Shown in pieces: positions 21,001 through 29,807 of a DNA stretch of 64,000 nucleotides (positions are counted from its first letter, which is position 1; the number at the start of each line of letters is the position of its first letter). The DNA comes from Betaproteobacteria bacterium (GTDB lineage: Bacteria > Pseudomonadota > Gammaproteobacteria > Burkholderiales > Casimicrobiaceae). The notes under the pieces were generated by a model. That model ran no database searches and had not been told where the DNA came from. It worked only from the letters and a program-made list of their open reading frames with translations. A program made the translations under genes and the position numbers. The stretch lies in NCBI GenBank assembly GCA_013298695.1, contig JAAFIS010000005.1, positions 1 through 64,000 of the forward strand, in the 5' to 3' direction.

Positions 21001-22227
21001 TCAAATTGTGAAAGGTATTTGCAGAAAACCGCGAAACCTCGCGCGACCGCCGCGCGCGGCGTTCGCGTGATCAATCTCATAGCGCGGAAACCGCGCAAGA
21101 AAGCGCGATATCGCAACGGCACCTTCGAGTCGCGCGACGGCAAGCCCTGCGCATTGGTGCGGCCCAGAACCAAACGCGAGATGACGATTGTGTTCCCGCG
21201 TGATGTCGAGCGAATCCGGGTCTTCGAACTGAGCGGGATCACGATTGGCCGCCCCGATGCAAAGCGTAATCCTAGTCCTCGCGGGCAGCGAAACACCGCC
21301 GATGACGCTCTGCGCCGTGCTCATTCGATTGCCAAGCTGATTGCTCGATTCAAAGCGTAAGAACTCTTCGATAGCGCTTTTGATGAGCGCAGGATTTGCT
21401 ACCAACACGGCGCGCTGCTCCGGCCACAACGTGAGTGCGTGCAGCGCGTTGCCAATTAAGTTTGTGGTTGTTTCATGCCCCGCGTTCAGGATGAAAATGC
21501 AGTTTTGCAATAGCTCAGTGTCACTCAATTGCTCGCTTGCAGACTCGCCTTGAATAAGCCGCGTGAGTACGTCAGTTGCGGGATCGCCGGGTTTGGCGCG
21601 ACGTCGCGCGACGAGCGTCTTCAAATAATCAGTGAACGCGCTCACTGCCGCATTCCCGCGCTGCATTTGTTCTCTGGATAACGTCGGCTCTAGAGCGCCC
21701 AGAATCGCGAGTGACCAGTCGCGAAGCGGCGCGCGTTCATCATTTGGCACACCGAGCAAATTGCCGATGATTTCCACAGGAATCGCTGCGGCGAAATGTT
21801 CGATCAACTCGAGTGCGTCACCACTTTTCTTGCGCGCGACGATGTCATCAAGCAAACGATCAACGAGCGCAACGAGCGAGGCTTCCATCGCGTCTACCGC
21901 ACGCTGCGATAGCGCGCCGATGATGAGTTTTCTCACCCGCGTATGCAGCGGCGGGTCGTTGAACACAAGGCTCGTTGTGTGATGCTCAAAGAGCGGCGAA
22001 TCGCCGTATTTTGGAAAAAACTCCGCTTTCTTGTCGGATGAAAACGTGACCGGATCTTTGTACACCTGCAAGCAATCTGCATAGCGCGTGAGCAGGATAG
22101 AGTCATCTGGCATACGACGGATAGGTGCTTGTTCACGCAGCGCGCGGTAGTAACGATAGGGATCGTTGTGAAAATCCAGCGGCAGCGCGCGCAGGTCAAA
22201 ATCCGAGACGTTGGGTAAAGGCTGCAT
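21001..22227 (-). CDS. Cytochrome P450 (bacterial class I type)
   Basis: This heme monooxygenase of 408 residues shows the I-helix oxygen-activating motif AGHETT (249-254), the K-helix pair E288/R291, and the heme loop FGSGPHQCAG with Cys359 as axial ligand. The size and the NAGHETTTN motif fit soluble bacterial P450s served by ferredoxin and reductase; no redox partner gene is nearby. The substrate is unknown. I used ATG 22227; an in-frame TTG nine bases upstream is an alternative. Transcription is toward the KAS III-like gene. Confidence 0.92.
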   Translation of the reverse strand: MQPLPNVSDFDLRALPLDFHNDPYRYYRALREQAPIRRMPDDSILLTRYADCLQVYKDPVTFSSDKKAEFFPKYGDSPLFEHHTTSLVFNDPPLHTRVRKLIIGALSQRAVDAMEASLVALVDRLLDDIVARKKSGDALELIEHFAAAIPVEIIGNLLGVPNDERAPLRDWSLAILGALEPTLSREQMQRGNAAVSAFTDYLKTLVARRRAKPGDPATDVLTRLIQGESASEQLSDTELLQNCIFILNAGHETTTNLIGNALHALTLWPEQRAVLVANPALIKSAIEEFLRFESSNQLGNRMSTAQSVIGGVSLPARTRITLCIGAANRDPAQFEDPDSLDITREHNRHLAFGSGPHQCAGLAVARLEGAVAISRFLARFPRYEIDHANAARGGRARFRGFLQIPFTI

Positions 22228-22407
22228 AGCGCGCAATTTTGACCGCTAAACACGAATTCTTGTATCGAATCGTTTCAAACGCAAGTTATGATTAGGTAAA
22301 TGCGTTTGTAATGAGCAAATCCTAGGTTGTCAGCAAACATTACCTATGATTGCAGTCGTTGCGCGTTAGTTTCGATCTACGCAGCGCAGAAAAAAACGGA
22401 GGACGTC

Positions 22408-22896
22408 GTGAAGTTTTTAGAAACCCTGGCGCGCATGTGCGCAGTGCTAGCGGGTGTCATTTTGGTTGCGATCACGCTGATGACCGTATACAGCGTGATC
22501 GGACGCGACTTCTTCGGCAAAGCGCTACTCGGTGATTTCGAGTTAACGGCGGTGATGACGGGCGCCGCGGTGTCGCTCTTTTTGCCTTGGTGCCAAGTCA
22601 AACGCGGCAACATCATCGTTGATTTTTTTACTGCGAAAACTAGCGACAAAACGCGAGGTGCTTTGGATCGTATCGGCGCGCTGTTCATCGCTGGCATGCT
22701 CGGCCTGTGCGCATGGCGCGCAACGCTTGGCGGACTCTCTGCCTTCAAAAGTAACTCGGGCACAATGATGCTCGGATTTCCCGAGTGGATTGTGTATTGC
22801 TTCATTGCCCCTGCCCTCGCGCTCACTGCCTTGATCGCACTCTTGCAGGCGGTCCGCGGATTTTCTGAGATCGAAGAAGAGGGCTTACCGCAATGA
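22408..22896 (+). CDS. dctQ: TRAP transporter small permease DctQ
   Basis: The 162 residues have four hydrophobic segments and the family motif GRDFFGKALLGDFELT, with PWCQVKRGNIIVDFF. It is the small membrane subunit linking the binding protein to DctM in a TRAP dicarboxylate-type uptake system driven by a sodium gradient. I chose GTG 22408 because GGAGGA lies five bases upstream and the resulting length is normal; the longer frame from 22327 is not needed. Its stop overlaps the dctM start (ATGA). Confidence 0.92.
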   Translation: MKFLETLARMCAVLAGVILVAITLMTVYSVIGRDFFGKALLGDFELTAVMTGAAVSLFLPWCQVKRGNIIVDFFTAKTSDKTRGALDRIGALFIAGMLGLCAWRATLGGLSAFKSNSGTMMLGFPEWIVYCFIAPALALTALIALLQAVRGFSEIEEEGLPQ

Positions 22897-24215
22897 CCGG
22901 TATCACTCTCACAGTCGTCATCTTCGGCATCATGTTGACGCTGATGGCGATTCGCATTCCCATCGCCGCAACGATGTTTGTCGCAGGCGCTGTAGGCTAT
23001 GTTGCGCAAACTGGGTGGTTGCCACTTGCGAATTTCCTGAATTCACAGGCATACGCGCGGTTCGCAAGTTATGACCTTTCTGTGATTCCACTCTTCATTT
23101 TGATGGGGCATTTCGCTACGCAAGGCGGTTTGTCGAGAGCGCTCTTTCAGTTCGCAGCGGGCGCGATGGGGCGCTTTAAAGGCGGGCTTGCGATGGCTTC
23201 GGTGTTTGCCTGTGCGGCGTTTGGTGCGATCTGCGGATCCTCAGTTGCGACCGCTGCCACCGTAACCTCTGTCGCGTTACCCGAAATGAAACGTCACGGG
23301 TACTCAGGTCGGCTTGCCACCGCAACCCTCGCTGCAGGTGGCACGCTCGGGATCTTGATTCCGCCCTCTGTGGTGCTCGTGATCTACGCGATCCTCACCG
23401 AACAAAACATTGCAAAACTCTTCGCCGCCGCGATGATTCCCGGCATCATCGCGATGCTCGGCTACATGATCGCGATTGCGATTTACGTGCGCCTCGTGCC
23501 CGGTCACGCGCCTGAGCATGATGAAGTAGCAAAGACGAATATGAAAGAAGCGCTGATCGGCGTCGGGCCGATTGCCGTTGTGTTTCTTATTGTGTTCGGC
23601 GGTATTTACGGTGGATTGTTTACGCCAACCGAAGGTGCTGCAGTCGGTGCGTTTAGCACGTTCATCGCGGCGCTCGTAAAGCGCGAAATGACGTGGCAGA
23701 AATTCAAGACGTGTTTTTACGCGACGGCGGAAAGCTCCGCGATGATCTTCATGATTTTTTTGGGTGCGGATATGATGAACTCTGCGCTCGCGCTTACGCA
23801 AGTGCCGAATCAACTCGCTGCGGCGGTCGGTGGCATGGGTTTGCCGCCGCTCGCCGTGATCGGTGGCATTTTGATTTTCTACGTCGTACTCGGCTGCGTA
23901 ATGGACGAGCTTTCGATGATTTTGCTCACCATTCCGATTTTCTTTCCAATGGTGATGGGTTTGAAGCTCGGGTTAACGCCAGAGCACCAAGCCATTTGGT
24001 TTGGCATCTTGGTCCTGATGGTTGTAGGCGTGGGGATGCTCGCGCCGCCTGTTGGGTTGAATGTGTACGTTGTCAACAGCATGGCGAAAGACGTGCCGAT
24101 TGCGGAGAGTTATCGTGGTGTTGTCCCATTTTTGGTCAGCGATTTTCTGCGCACCGCGTTAGTTCTGTTCTTCCCGTCGGTTTCGCTCTGGATTTTGCAG
24201 TTTGTCGGAAAGTAG
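22893..24215 (+). CDS. dctM: TRAP transporter large permease DctM
   Basis: The 440 residues have 11-12 hydrophobic segments. Typical DctM stretches include GAICGSSVATAATVTSVALP, AAGGTLGILIPPS and APPVGLNVYV. It forms the ion-coupled transport core with DctQ. Start ATG 22893 overlaps the dctQ stop. A REP-type repeat follows its stop and then dctP, so the usual P-Q-M order is changed to Q-M-P. Confidence 0.95.
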   Translation: MTGITLTVVIFGIMLTLMAIRIPIAATMFVAGAVGYVAQTGWLPLANFLNSQAYARFASYDLSVIPLFILMGHFATQGGLSRALFQFAAGAMGRFKGGLAMASVFACAAFGAICGSSVATAATVTSVALPEMKRHGYSGRLATATLAAGGTLGILIPPSVVLVIYAILTEQNIAKLFAAAMIPGIIAMLGYMIAIAIYVRLVPGHAPEHDEVAKTNMKEALIGVGPIAVVFLIVFGGIYGGLFTPTEGAAVGAFSTFIAALVKREMTWQKFKTCFYATAESSAMIFMIFLGADMMNSALALTQVPNQLAAAVGGMGLPPLAVIGGILIFYVVLGCVMDELSMILLTIPIFFPMVMGLKLGLTPEHQAIWFGILVLMVVGVGMLAPPVGLNVYVVNSMAKDVPIAESYRGVVPFLVSDFLRTALVLFFPSVSLWILQFVGK

Positions 24216-24222
24216 GGAGGTT

Positions 24223-24259
24223 CCCTCTCCCGCAGCGCGGGAGAGGGCTAGGGTGAGGG
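24223..24259. repeat. REP-like palindrome between dctM and dctP
   Basis: An 11-bp perfect stem (CCCTCTCCCGC with GCGGGAGAGGG, 24223-24233 and 24237-24247) encloses an AGC loop, followed by CTAGGGTGAGGG. This sequence class is common as a dispersed repeat in proteobacterial genomes. It may stabilise or end the dctQM message. Confidence 0.7.
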
Positions 24260-24410
24260 CAGCCGGCTAGGGCAGTTCATTCCAAAATGGCGGATCTTCC
24301 ATCAGAGCCTCTCACACTAGCGAAAACCCGATGCTGCGAAGTTAACGTTGGCATCAAAATAGAAATTAAACATAGCTAAATTCGTTTGTTCTTATTTAAG
24401 GAGGCATTTC

Positions 24411-25466
24411 ATGGATCGTCGTACCGTACTCAAAGCCGCTGGCGCAACAGCAGCCGTGTCGATTGGCGCGCCTGCGCTGGTGGGTTTCGCACAAGCGCCC
24501 GTTGTCACGCTCAAATTCCACACCTTCATGGCACCCACGTCCAACGTGTGGGTCACGATGCACAAGGCGTGGATGGACAAAGTCGAAAAAGATTCGGGTG
24601 GCCGCATCAAATTCGAAGGCTATCCAGCAATGCAATTGGGTGGCACCCCGCCGCAGCTCTACGATCAAGCGCGTGACGGCGTAGCTGATATTACGTGGAC
24701 GTTGCCTGGGAATACTGCGGGTCGTTTTCCAAGGGTTGAAGTGTTCGAGCTTCCGTTCATGATGAACAACGCCGACGCGACATCGCGGGCCTATTGGGAA
24801 TACGTGCAAACCGTGGCTCCCGATGAGTTCAAAGAAAACCAACTCATTGCCGTGCAAGTGCATGGCCCTGGTATGTTCCACATGAAAGAGAAACTTATCA
24901 AATCGGCAGCTGATTTGAAAGGGCTCAAAGTGCGCGGCCCAACCCGACAAATCACCAAGATGCTGGGCTTGCTTGGCGCAACGCCCGTTGGTATGCCGCT
25001 ACCGCAAATTCCTGACGCGTTGTCGAAGGGCGTGATCGATGGTTGCGTGATTCCGTGGGAGGTGGTGCCGTCGGTCAAGGTGAACGAACTCACGAAATTC
25101 CACAGCGAATTTGCGCCCGATGCAGGTTCGCTTTACACGACGACCTTCGTGATGAGTATGAACAAGGCGAAGTACGCGTCACTTCCGCCTGATCTCAAAG
25201 CGGTGATCGATCGCAATTCGGGTATCGAGGCCAGCGCATTTCTTGGTCGCACGCAGCAAAGCAACGATCCAAACGGTCGCAAGAGCGCGTCGGATCGCGG
25301 CAATACGATTCACACGATTGGTAAAGCCGAGGCGGACGAGTTCAAGAAAATTTGCGCGCCGATTTATCAAGAATGGATTGACGACATGAACAAGAAGGGA
25401 TTCGACGGCAAGAAATTGTTCGACACCGCGAAGTCGCTCATCGAAAAGCACGGCAAGAAGGCGTAA
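24411..25466 (+). CDS. dctP: TRAP transporter substrate-binding protein DctP
   Basis: This periplasmic binding protein of 351 residues has a twin-arginine-like signal (MDRRTVLKAAGATAAVS, cleavage near FAQA at 27-30). The mature part begins VVTLKFHTFMAPTS and has RGPTRQITKMLGLLGA, the conserved arginine region that holds the carboxylate of the ligand. It acts with DctQM. The ligand is probably an organic acid; it cannot be named from sequence. An AAGGAGG site precedes the ATG. The 195-base gap after dctM suggests it may also have its own promoter. Confidence 0.93.
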   Translation: MDRRTVLKAAGATAAVSIGAPALVGFAQAPVVTLKFHTFMAPTSNVWVTMHKAWMDKVEKDSGGRIKFEGYPAMQLGGTPPQLYDQARDGVADITWTLPGNTAGRFPRVEVFELPFMMNNADATSRAYWEYVQTVAPDEFKENQLIAVQVHGPGMFHMKEKLIKSAADLKGLKVRGPTRQITKMLGLLGATPVGMPLPQIPDALSKGVIDGCVIPWEVVPSVKVNELTKFHSEFAPDAGSLYTTTFVMSMNKAKYASLPPDLKAVIDRNSGIEASAFLGRTQQSNDPNGRKSASDRGNTIHTIGKAEADEFKKICAPIYQEWIDDMNKKGFDGKKLFDTAKSLIEKHGKKA

Positions 25467-25485
25467 GCGCGCATTGCCAGTGAAG

Positions 25486-25510
25486 AGCCCGCCTTGTGCG
25501 GGCTTTTTTT
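25486..25510 (+). terminator. Rho-independent terminator of dctP
   Basis: A perfect 7-bp stem AGCCCGC/GCGGGCT with a CTTGT loop is followed by six T residues. Confidence 0.92.
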
Positions 25511-25559
25511 CGCCTAGTAACGCCTAGATTTCCTTCGCGATCGAATCGCGTGCGTCAGT

Positions 25560-26528
25560 TCATCTCTCATTTTCTCCGAGCAACTGCCTTGCATGGCGAC
25601 GCCAAACGTTCGCTTGGTACAGCGCGCCGACAACCGCAAGCAAGCCGCAAACAAGACCAATCCACAGCACGGAGTTGAGAGCGCGAAGCACCTGAGCGTC
25701 CAGTGATTCTGTTGGTGCCCCAACTGCAACATGCCATTGGGTTCCCGCTATCGGTAAAACGCTCGCGGTTACCGCCATCCCGTCTTTCGTTACCGAGTCA
25801 AACACGCCCTTAGCCTTGCTGCGAATCGCCTCCTGAATTTCGTCTGACGCCGCCTGACCAACGTAGCGTTTCGGCGTTCGTGAGCGCGCGATGATCGACA
25901 TATTCTGATCGATGACAGCTGCGGTCCAAGTTATCGGCCATTGTTGCTCGTGGATCAACTCTTCAACGGATTCCGACCACAACGTTAAGCGCAAGGCCAT
26001 GCTGGTTTTGCTCTGCGACTTTACCGGCACGTAGAGCGCGACCACCTGCCGACCGCTCACCGAGCCTGATACCAGCGGCGATACGAAGTTCTCACCGCTT
26101 TCGAGCACCAGCTTGTCAAACTTCCCAAGGTTACTCGCCGGCAATTTTGCACCGAACGGTGCGAGCGTGGTGAAGCGTCGCTCGCCCGTTAGATCAACTG
26201 CGCTAATAGATCCGATGCGGGGAAACGACTCTGCGACTCGCCGGGAATGTGCGTATAACGCCTCGTAATCACCACGCAGAGCAGCGTCGCTTAGCGCTAA
26301 GGTTTCGAGCGCTGAGTACATCATGCGCACTTCGCGACTAACTTCGCGCGCGGCCACCTCCGCACGGTGCTCAAGTTGAGCGTTTGCAGTTTCGTGTTGT
26401 TGCTTAAGCAGGGCTCGCCCCGCCAGAAGTGAGAAGCTTAGCAATGGGAGCGCTGCAACGATTCCGGTAACGAGCAACCAACTCTTAAATGAGGGCGGCG
26501 AGGGCACCGCAGATTCTGAACGACCCAT
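25560..26528 (-). CDS. Periplasmic sensor domain with two TM helices and no output domain
   Basis: The 322 residues consist of a first membrane helix (about 16-38, SWLLVTGIVAALPLLSFSLL), a large periplasmic part with Cache-like features (residues 40-285), and a second helix (about 286-308, NSVLWIGLVCGLLAVVGALY). The protein ends 15 residues later. This is the usual sensory half of histidine kinases or GGDEF proteins, but no HAMP, kinase, GGDEF or methyl-accepting domain follows in any frame. It could be a truncated kinase or a stand-alone sensor. It converges on the TRAP operon and may sense a similar ligand, which is a guess. Confidence 0.7.
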   Translation of the reverse strand: MGRSESAVPSPPSFKSWLLVTGIVAALPLLSFSLLAGRALLKQQHETANAQLEHRAEVAAREVSREVRMMYSALETLALSDAALRGDYEALYAHSRRVAESFPRIGSISAVDLTGERRFTTLAPFGAKLPASNLGKFDKLVLESGENFVSPLVSGSVSGRQVVALYVPVKSQSKTSMALRLTLWSESVEELIHEQQWPITWTAAVIDQNMSIIARSRTPKRYVGQAASDEIQEAIRSKAKGVFDSVTKDGMAVTASVLPIAGTQWHVAVGAPTESLDAQVLRALNSVLWIGLVCGLLAVVGALYQANVWRRHARQLLGENER

Positions 26529-26656
26529 TCCTGAAACTCCGGGCTACGCTTAAATCGAAAAGGCTACAACATTAACCTGAGATGACGAATAGGTCGCGAA
26601 AATTCGGCTAACGCTTCACGTTGTCTGCGACCATGCAGTCACTTTGTTGGGTCCAA

Positions 26657-27676
26657 TTATTCCCACGGATAACGCACTCCGACGTCCGCGCGAATGCGAT
26701 CCATGATTTCTAGCGTCGCAATCGTTTCTGCGTGTGAAATGCGAGCTGATTGAATTGCCCCGCTGGCGACGCATCGCATGACTTCCTCTATTTCGTACTC
26801 AAACCCATTCACTCGAAATGCTCGTTCAGCTGAAACGGGGTCGCGCCCAGCTCGAATCAATTTCGCGGAGGTCGCCTCCCAGAAACGCGACGGCAGCACG
26901 ATCGAACCGGTGCTGCCGTTGATCTGAAAGGCGTTGTCGGCTTGCCGGTCAAACCCGCATGTAAATTGTGAGCTCACGCCGCAATCGAAACTAAGCGTTG
27001 CTTCGATGCGTTGATCGACTCCAGTGGCTGCGATGACCGCGCGGCTGTGCATCTCTTTAACGCTCAATGGCTTGTCATCGATGTGCGCGAGTATCCACCT
27101 CGACATCGTGATGTTGTAGATACCAATATCGAGCAAACTGCCGCCACCGAGTGCCGGATTAAACGTCCTGTGGTTCGGGTCGAAGGGAATGTTTAAGCAG
27201 AAACTGGAATCAATTGTGCGCAATTGGCCAATTTCACGAGCCTGAAGCCATTCACTTACGACGTCGTAGATCGGCAGAAAGCGCGTCCACACTGCCTCCA
27301 TAAGAAAGGTGCTCTGTGCGCGCGCGAGCTGGCATAACTCGATCGCTTGTTTGGCATCAGTAACTAGAGGTTTCTCGCAAAGCACAGGTTTGCGCGCGAG
27401 CAACGCAGTGCGCACTGCATCCGTGTGGAACGGATGCGGGGTGGCTATGTAGACAGCATCGACCGCAGCGTTTGCTAGTAACGAATCGATTGAATCGGTA
27501 GCGTCGATTCGCGGACCTATTCCACACTGCCACTTGTCGGCAAAAGCTCGTGCGCGCTCAACGTTTCGGCTCTGTACCGCTACCAGTTTTGTTCCATCAA
27601 CGCCGCTCACAGCCTCCGAGAATCGATGCGCGATGGCACCTGGACCGATAACGCCCCAGCCAAAATTCTTTCTCAT
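26657..27676 (-). CDS. Gfo/Idh/MocA-family oxidoreductase
   Basis: This NAD(P)-dependent dehydrogenase of 339 residues has the N-terminal Rossmann motif GVIGPGAIAHRF, then VDAVYIATPHPFH and the conserved KPVLCEKPLVTDAKQAIEL segment, whose EKP holds the catalytic lysine. The C-terminal half starts around GSLLDIGIYN. Family members oxidise or reduce sugars, inositols or trans-dihydrodiols. The substrate here is unknown, as no sugar genes adjoin. The start ATG 27676 lies 248 bases from the divergent LysR gene, with a two-palindrome repeat between. Confidence 0.9.
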   Translation of the reverse strand: MRKNFGWGVIGPGAIAHRFSEAVSGVDGTKLVAVQSRNVERARAFADKWQCGIGPRIDATDSIDSLLANAAVDAVYIATPHPFHTDAVRTALLARKPVLCEKPLVTDAKQAIELCQLARAQSTFLMEAVWTRFLPIYDVVSEWLQAREIGQLRTIDSSFCLNIPFDPNHRTFNPALGGGSLLDIGIYNITMSRWILAHIDDKPLSVKEMHSRAVIAATGVDQRIEATLSFDCGVSSQFTCGFDRQADNAFQINGSTGSIVLPSRFWEATSAKLIRAGRDPVSAERAFRVNGFEYEIEEVMRCVASGAIQSARISHAETIATLEIMDRIRADVGVRYPWE

Positions 27677-27797
27677 CCGCGCAGTCTAGCGACCGGCACG
27701 TCGGTCGGATTCACCCGCTAGCGGTCGCCCCAACGTGAGTACATTAGGTGGAACATAGCGATACTGCGTGCGCAGACTATTAAAAAAATACTGAAAC

Positions 27798-27879
27798 GCC
27801 TATTTATATGGGCGCGGTGCGGTAAATATGTAATTTTCGATAAGTAATAAAAAACTGCTATATGCCCAATTAAATAGGC
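27798..27879. repeat. Two-palindrome intergenic element, copy 5
   Basis: The units are GCCTATTTATATGGGC (27798-27813) and GCCCAATTAAATAGGC (27864-27879), with a 66-bp offset at both ends. The spacer holds TTTTCGATAA near its middle. It lies in an AT-rich divergent gap between the Gfo/Idh and LysR genes. Confidence 0.75.
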
Positions 27880-27924
27880 GCTGCACGATCATTTTAAATA
27901 ACTCACAATGATAGGTCTGGTCTG

Positions 27925-28833
27925 ATGCAACGAAACGATAACCGCTTCCCGTCGATCGAATCGCTGCGTGCCTTTGAAGCGATTACACGGCTCGGAACAT
28001 ATGAAAAGGTGGCGCAAGAGCTTGCCATTACAACGAGTGCGGTGAGCAAACGAATTTCCACGCTAGAGCTGCTCTTGGGCGTTGCGTTGTTTGACCGCTC
28101 GGCGCGCGTCCTCACGCTGTCGGCAGCCGGCAAAGAGTATGTTGAGCAGATTCGATCGATCCTCGCGCAGCTCGCGGGCGTAGCGCTGCATCAGCGTGCC
28201 GCCCAAGCGCAGCCGCGCCTGCGCGTGCTAGCGACGCCGACCTTTGCGCGCGAAATACTCGTTCCGCAGTTGAAGCGCTTCACTGATCGCCACACCGGCT
28301 GTGAAATAGAGATTGTGGTCGCTATTCCGTATCTCGATATGGCGGTTCCCGAATCGGACGTATCAGTTGAGTTTGGCCCGCGCTTCGTGGGTGCTCGCGG
28401 CGCGCAGCGCGCGCAGGAACCACTTTTGTTTGAATCGGTGTTCGCGGTGGCGGCACCGGCCTTCGTGAAACGTCATCGAGTACGCGTGCCTGCCGATGTG
28501 CTCCGAGCGCCGCTCGTGCGCTGCCCGATCGAGCCGTGGCGCGCGTGGTTCGAAGCGAATGAAATCACGAGTGATGAACCGATCGGCGGCGTGAAACTGG
28601 TGGATCTTGGCCTGTCGCTGGAGGCCGCCGCCAGCGGACAGGGCATTGCGCTCGCACGCGCGAGCATCGCAAAGCGCTGGCTGGAACGGGGCGACTTAGT
28701 GGATCTCTGGCCCGTGCGCGCCAATCCGCAAACGGGCTACAGCCTCACCGTTCACCGCGCGGATGACGTGGCGCTGGATTTTGCGACGTGGCTTCGAAAG
28801 CTCTGTGGAACGTTGGAATCGACATCTCAGTAA
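27925..28833 (+). CDS. LysR-family transcriptional regulator, GcvA-like
   Basis: The 302 residues have an N-terminal winged helix-turn-helix (about 7-65: SLRAFEAITRLGTYEKVAQE, then TTSAVSKRISTLE) and a periplasmic-binding-like effector domain that begins near LRVLATPTFAREILVPQL. The closing segment NPQTGYSLTVHRADD resembles GcvA-type regulators of amino-acid or beta-lactamase genes. The target is unknown. Divergence from the Gfo/Idh gene fits the usual LysR layout. Its last 40 codons have a close second copy at 31662-31782. Confidence 0.92.
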   Translation: MQRNDNRFPSIESLRAFEAITRLGTYEKVAQELAITTSAVSKRISTLELLLGVALFDRSARVLTLSAAGKEYVEQIRSILAQLAGVALHQRAAQAQPRLRVLATPTFAREILVPQLKRFTDRHTGCEIEIVVAIPYLDMAVPESDVSVEFGPRFVGARGAQRAQEPLLFESVFAVAAPAFVKRHRVRVPADVLRAPLVRCPIEPWRAWFEANEITSDEPIGGVKLVDLGLSLEAAASGQGIALARASIAKRWLERGDLVDLWPVRANPQTGYSLTVHRADDVALDFATWLRKLCGTLESTSQ

Positions 28834-29091
28834 TCCGGAACACTCCCCCGCACTCAATCTGCGAACGTCGCCCCTAGATTGAGCGGCGCATGCTGATCAT
28901 GCATGATCGTCGCTGGCTTGTGATCGGGGCCGCTCGAACTCTTACGAGCTGCGGCTCGCTGCTCAAGGAAAGTGCACCCGCGGCATCGCTACGTCCGGCA
29001 TGTCTCGATCTCAGGCTCGATTGGATCCGAGCTGCACCCTTAGCGAGATTTAGTGGACATTGCCCAGATGTTCATTGCGGCTGATGTTTAG
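28834..29091. other. Non-coding gap upstream of TetR
   Basis: No convincing gene, RNA or repeat is visible here. It is the left flank of the TetR-P450 cassette, next to the LysR stop codon. Confidence 0.5.
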
Positions 29092-29129
29092 TAACTATAC
29101 GACGTATAATATTGAGCGTTGTATAGTTA
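29092..29129 (+). promoter_or_regulatory. Probable TetR operator with embedded promoter
   Basis: The arms TAACTATACGACG (29092-29104) and CGTTGTATAGTTA (29117-29129) are inverted repeats matching at 12 of 13 bases, separated by 12 bp. The spacer starts with TATAAT (29105-29110), a perfect -10 box. A second TATAAT lies at 29128-29133, eight bases before the GTG start. The position directly before a TetR gene fits self-repression. Confidence 0.75.
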
Positions 29130-29140
29130 TAATTGGTTTT

Positions 29141-29779
29141 GTGTCGTCTCTCTCTCCAAAAAGCACGCGTCGCCAGCGCAAACAAGATCAAACCGCCGAT
29201 CACTTGTCGGCCACTGCTTATCGTCTGTTCGAAGCGCATGGATACGACGAGGTCTCCATGGAGCAAGTCGCGGAGGTTGCCGATGTTGCGAAAGCGACGC
29301 TATACAAGTATTTCCCGGTCAAAGAAGCGCTGATCGCCCACCGCTTTCGCCTAGATATCGCCACTGGTATGGCTGCACGTGCGCAAGCACTATTCGCACA
29401 TAAGACCTTTGATTCGCGAATGCGCTACCTGCTGAGCGAGTCCGCCGCTTGGCATAGCGAGCGCCGAACCTACCTACGCCACTACATCCGCTATCTGACT
29501 AGCGTACGACGATGTGACGAGCGAAAACCGGAATCGGTGAATGCCGACAGTGATAGCCGCCAGATATTGGCGGCGATGTTCAGAACTGCTCAGCAGTCAG
29601 GCGAAATCAAAGCGTCAGTCGAGGTAGAGCAACTTGCGATGAGCTTTGAATACCTTTTGTATGCCGCGATCACTTCATGGCTGGCGGAACCAGCGCCGAA
29701 TCTCACGGAGCGCTTTTTGAGTGCTTTTGAACTGGTCATGTATGGCGTCGCAAGCGCGCGCGACGCAGCGGCGAAATGA
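29141..29779 (+). CDS. TetR-family transcriptional regulator
   Basis: The 212 residues have an N-terminal HTH with RLFEAHGYDEVSMEQVAEVA, then ATLYKYFPVKEAL, the TetR signature. The C-terminal part is the variable ligand-binding and dimerisation domain. I placed the start at GTG 29141; there is no ribosome binding site, and a TATAAT sits only eight bases upstream, so the message may be leaderless. A 13-bp inverted repeat immediately upstream is the likely operator. It is 28 bases before the P450 gene, so it probably controls itself and the P450 and membrane protein genes. Confidence 0.9.
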   Translation: MSSLSPKSTRRQRKQDQTADHLSATAYRLFEAHGYDEVSMEQVAEVADVAKATLYKYFPVKEALIAHRFRLDIATGMAARAQALFAHKTFDSRMRYLLSESAAWHSERRTYLRHYIRYLTSVRRCDERKPESVNADSDSRQILAAMFRTAQQSGEIKASVEVEQLAMSFEYLLYAAITSWLAEPAPNLTERFLSAFELVMYGVASARDAAAK

Positions 29780-29807
29780 CTCCCCAAGCCCTCAACGGAT
29801 CATCGAA

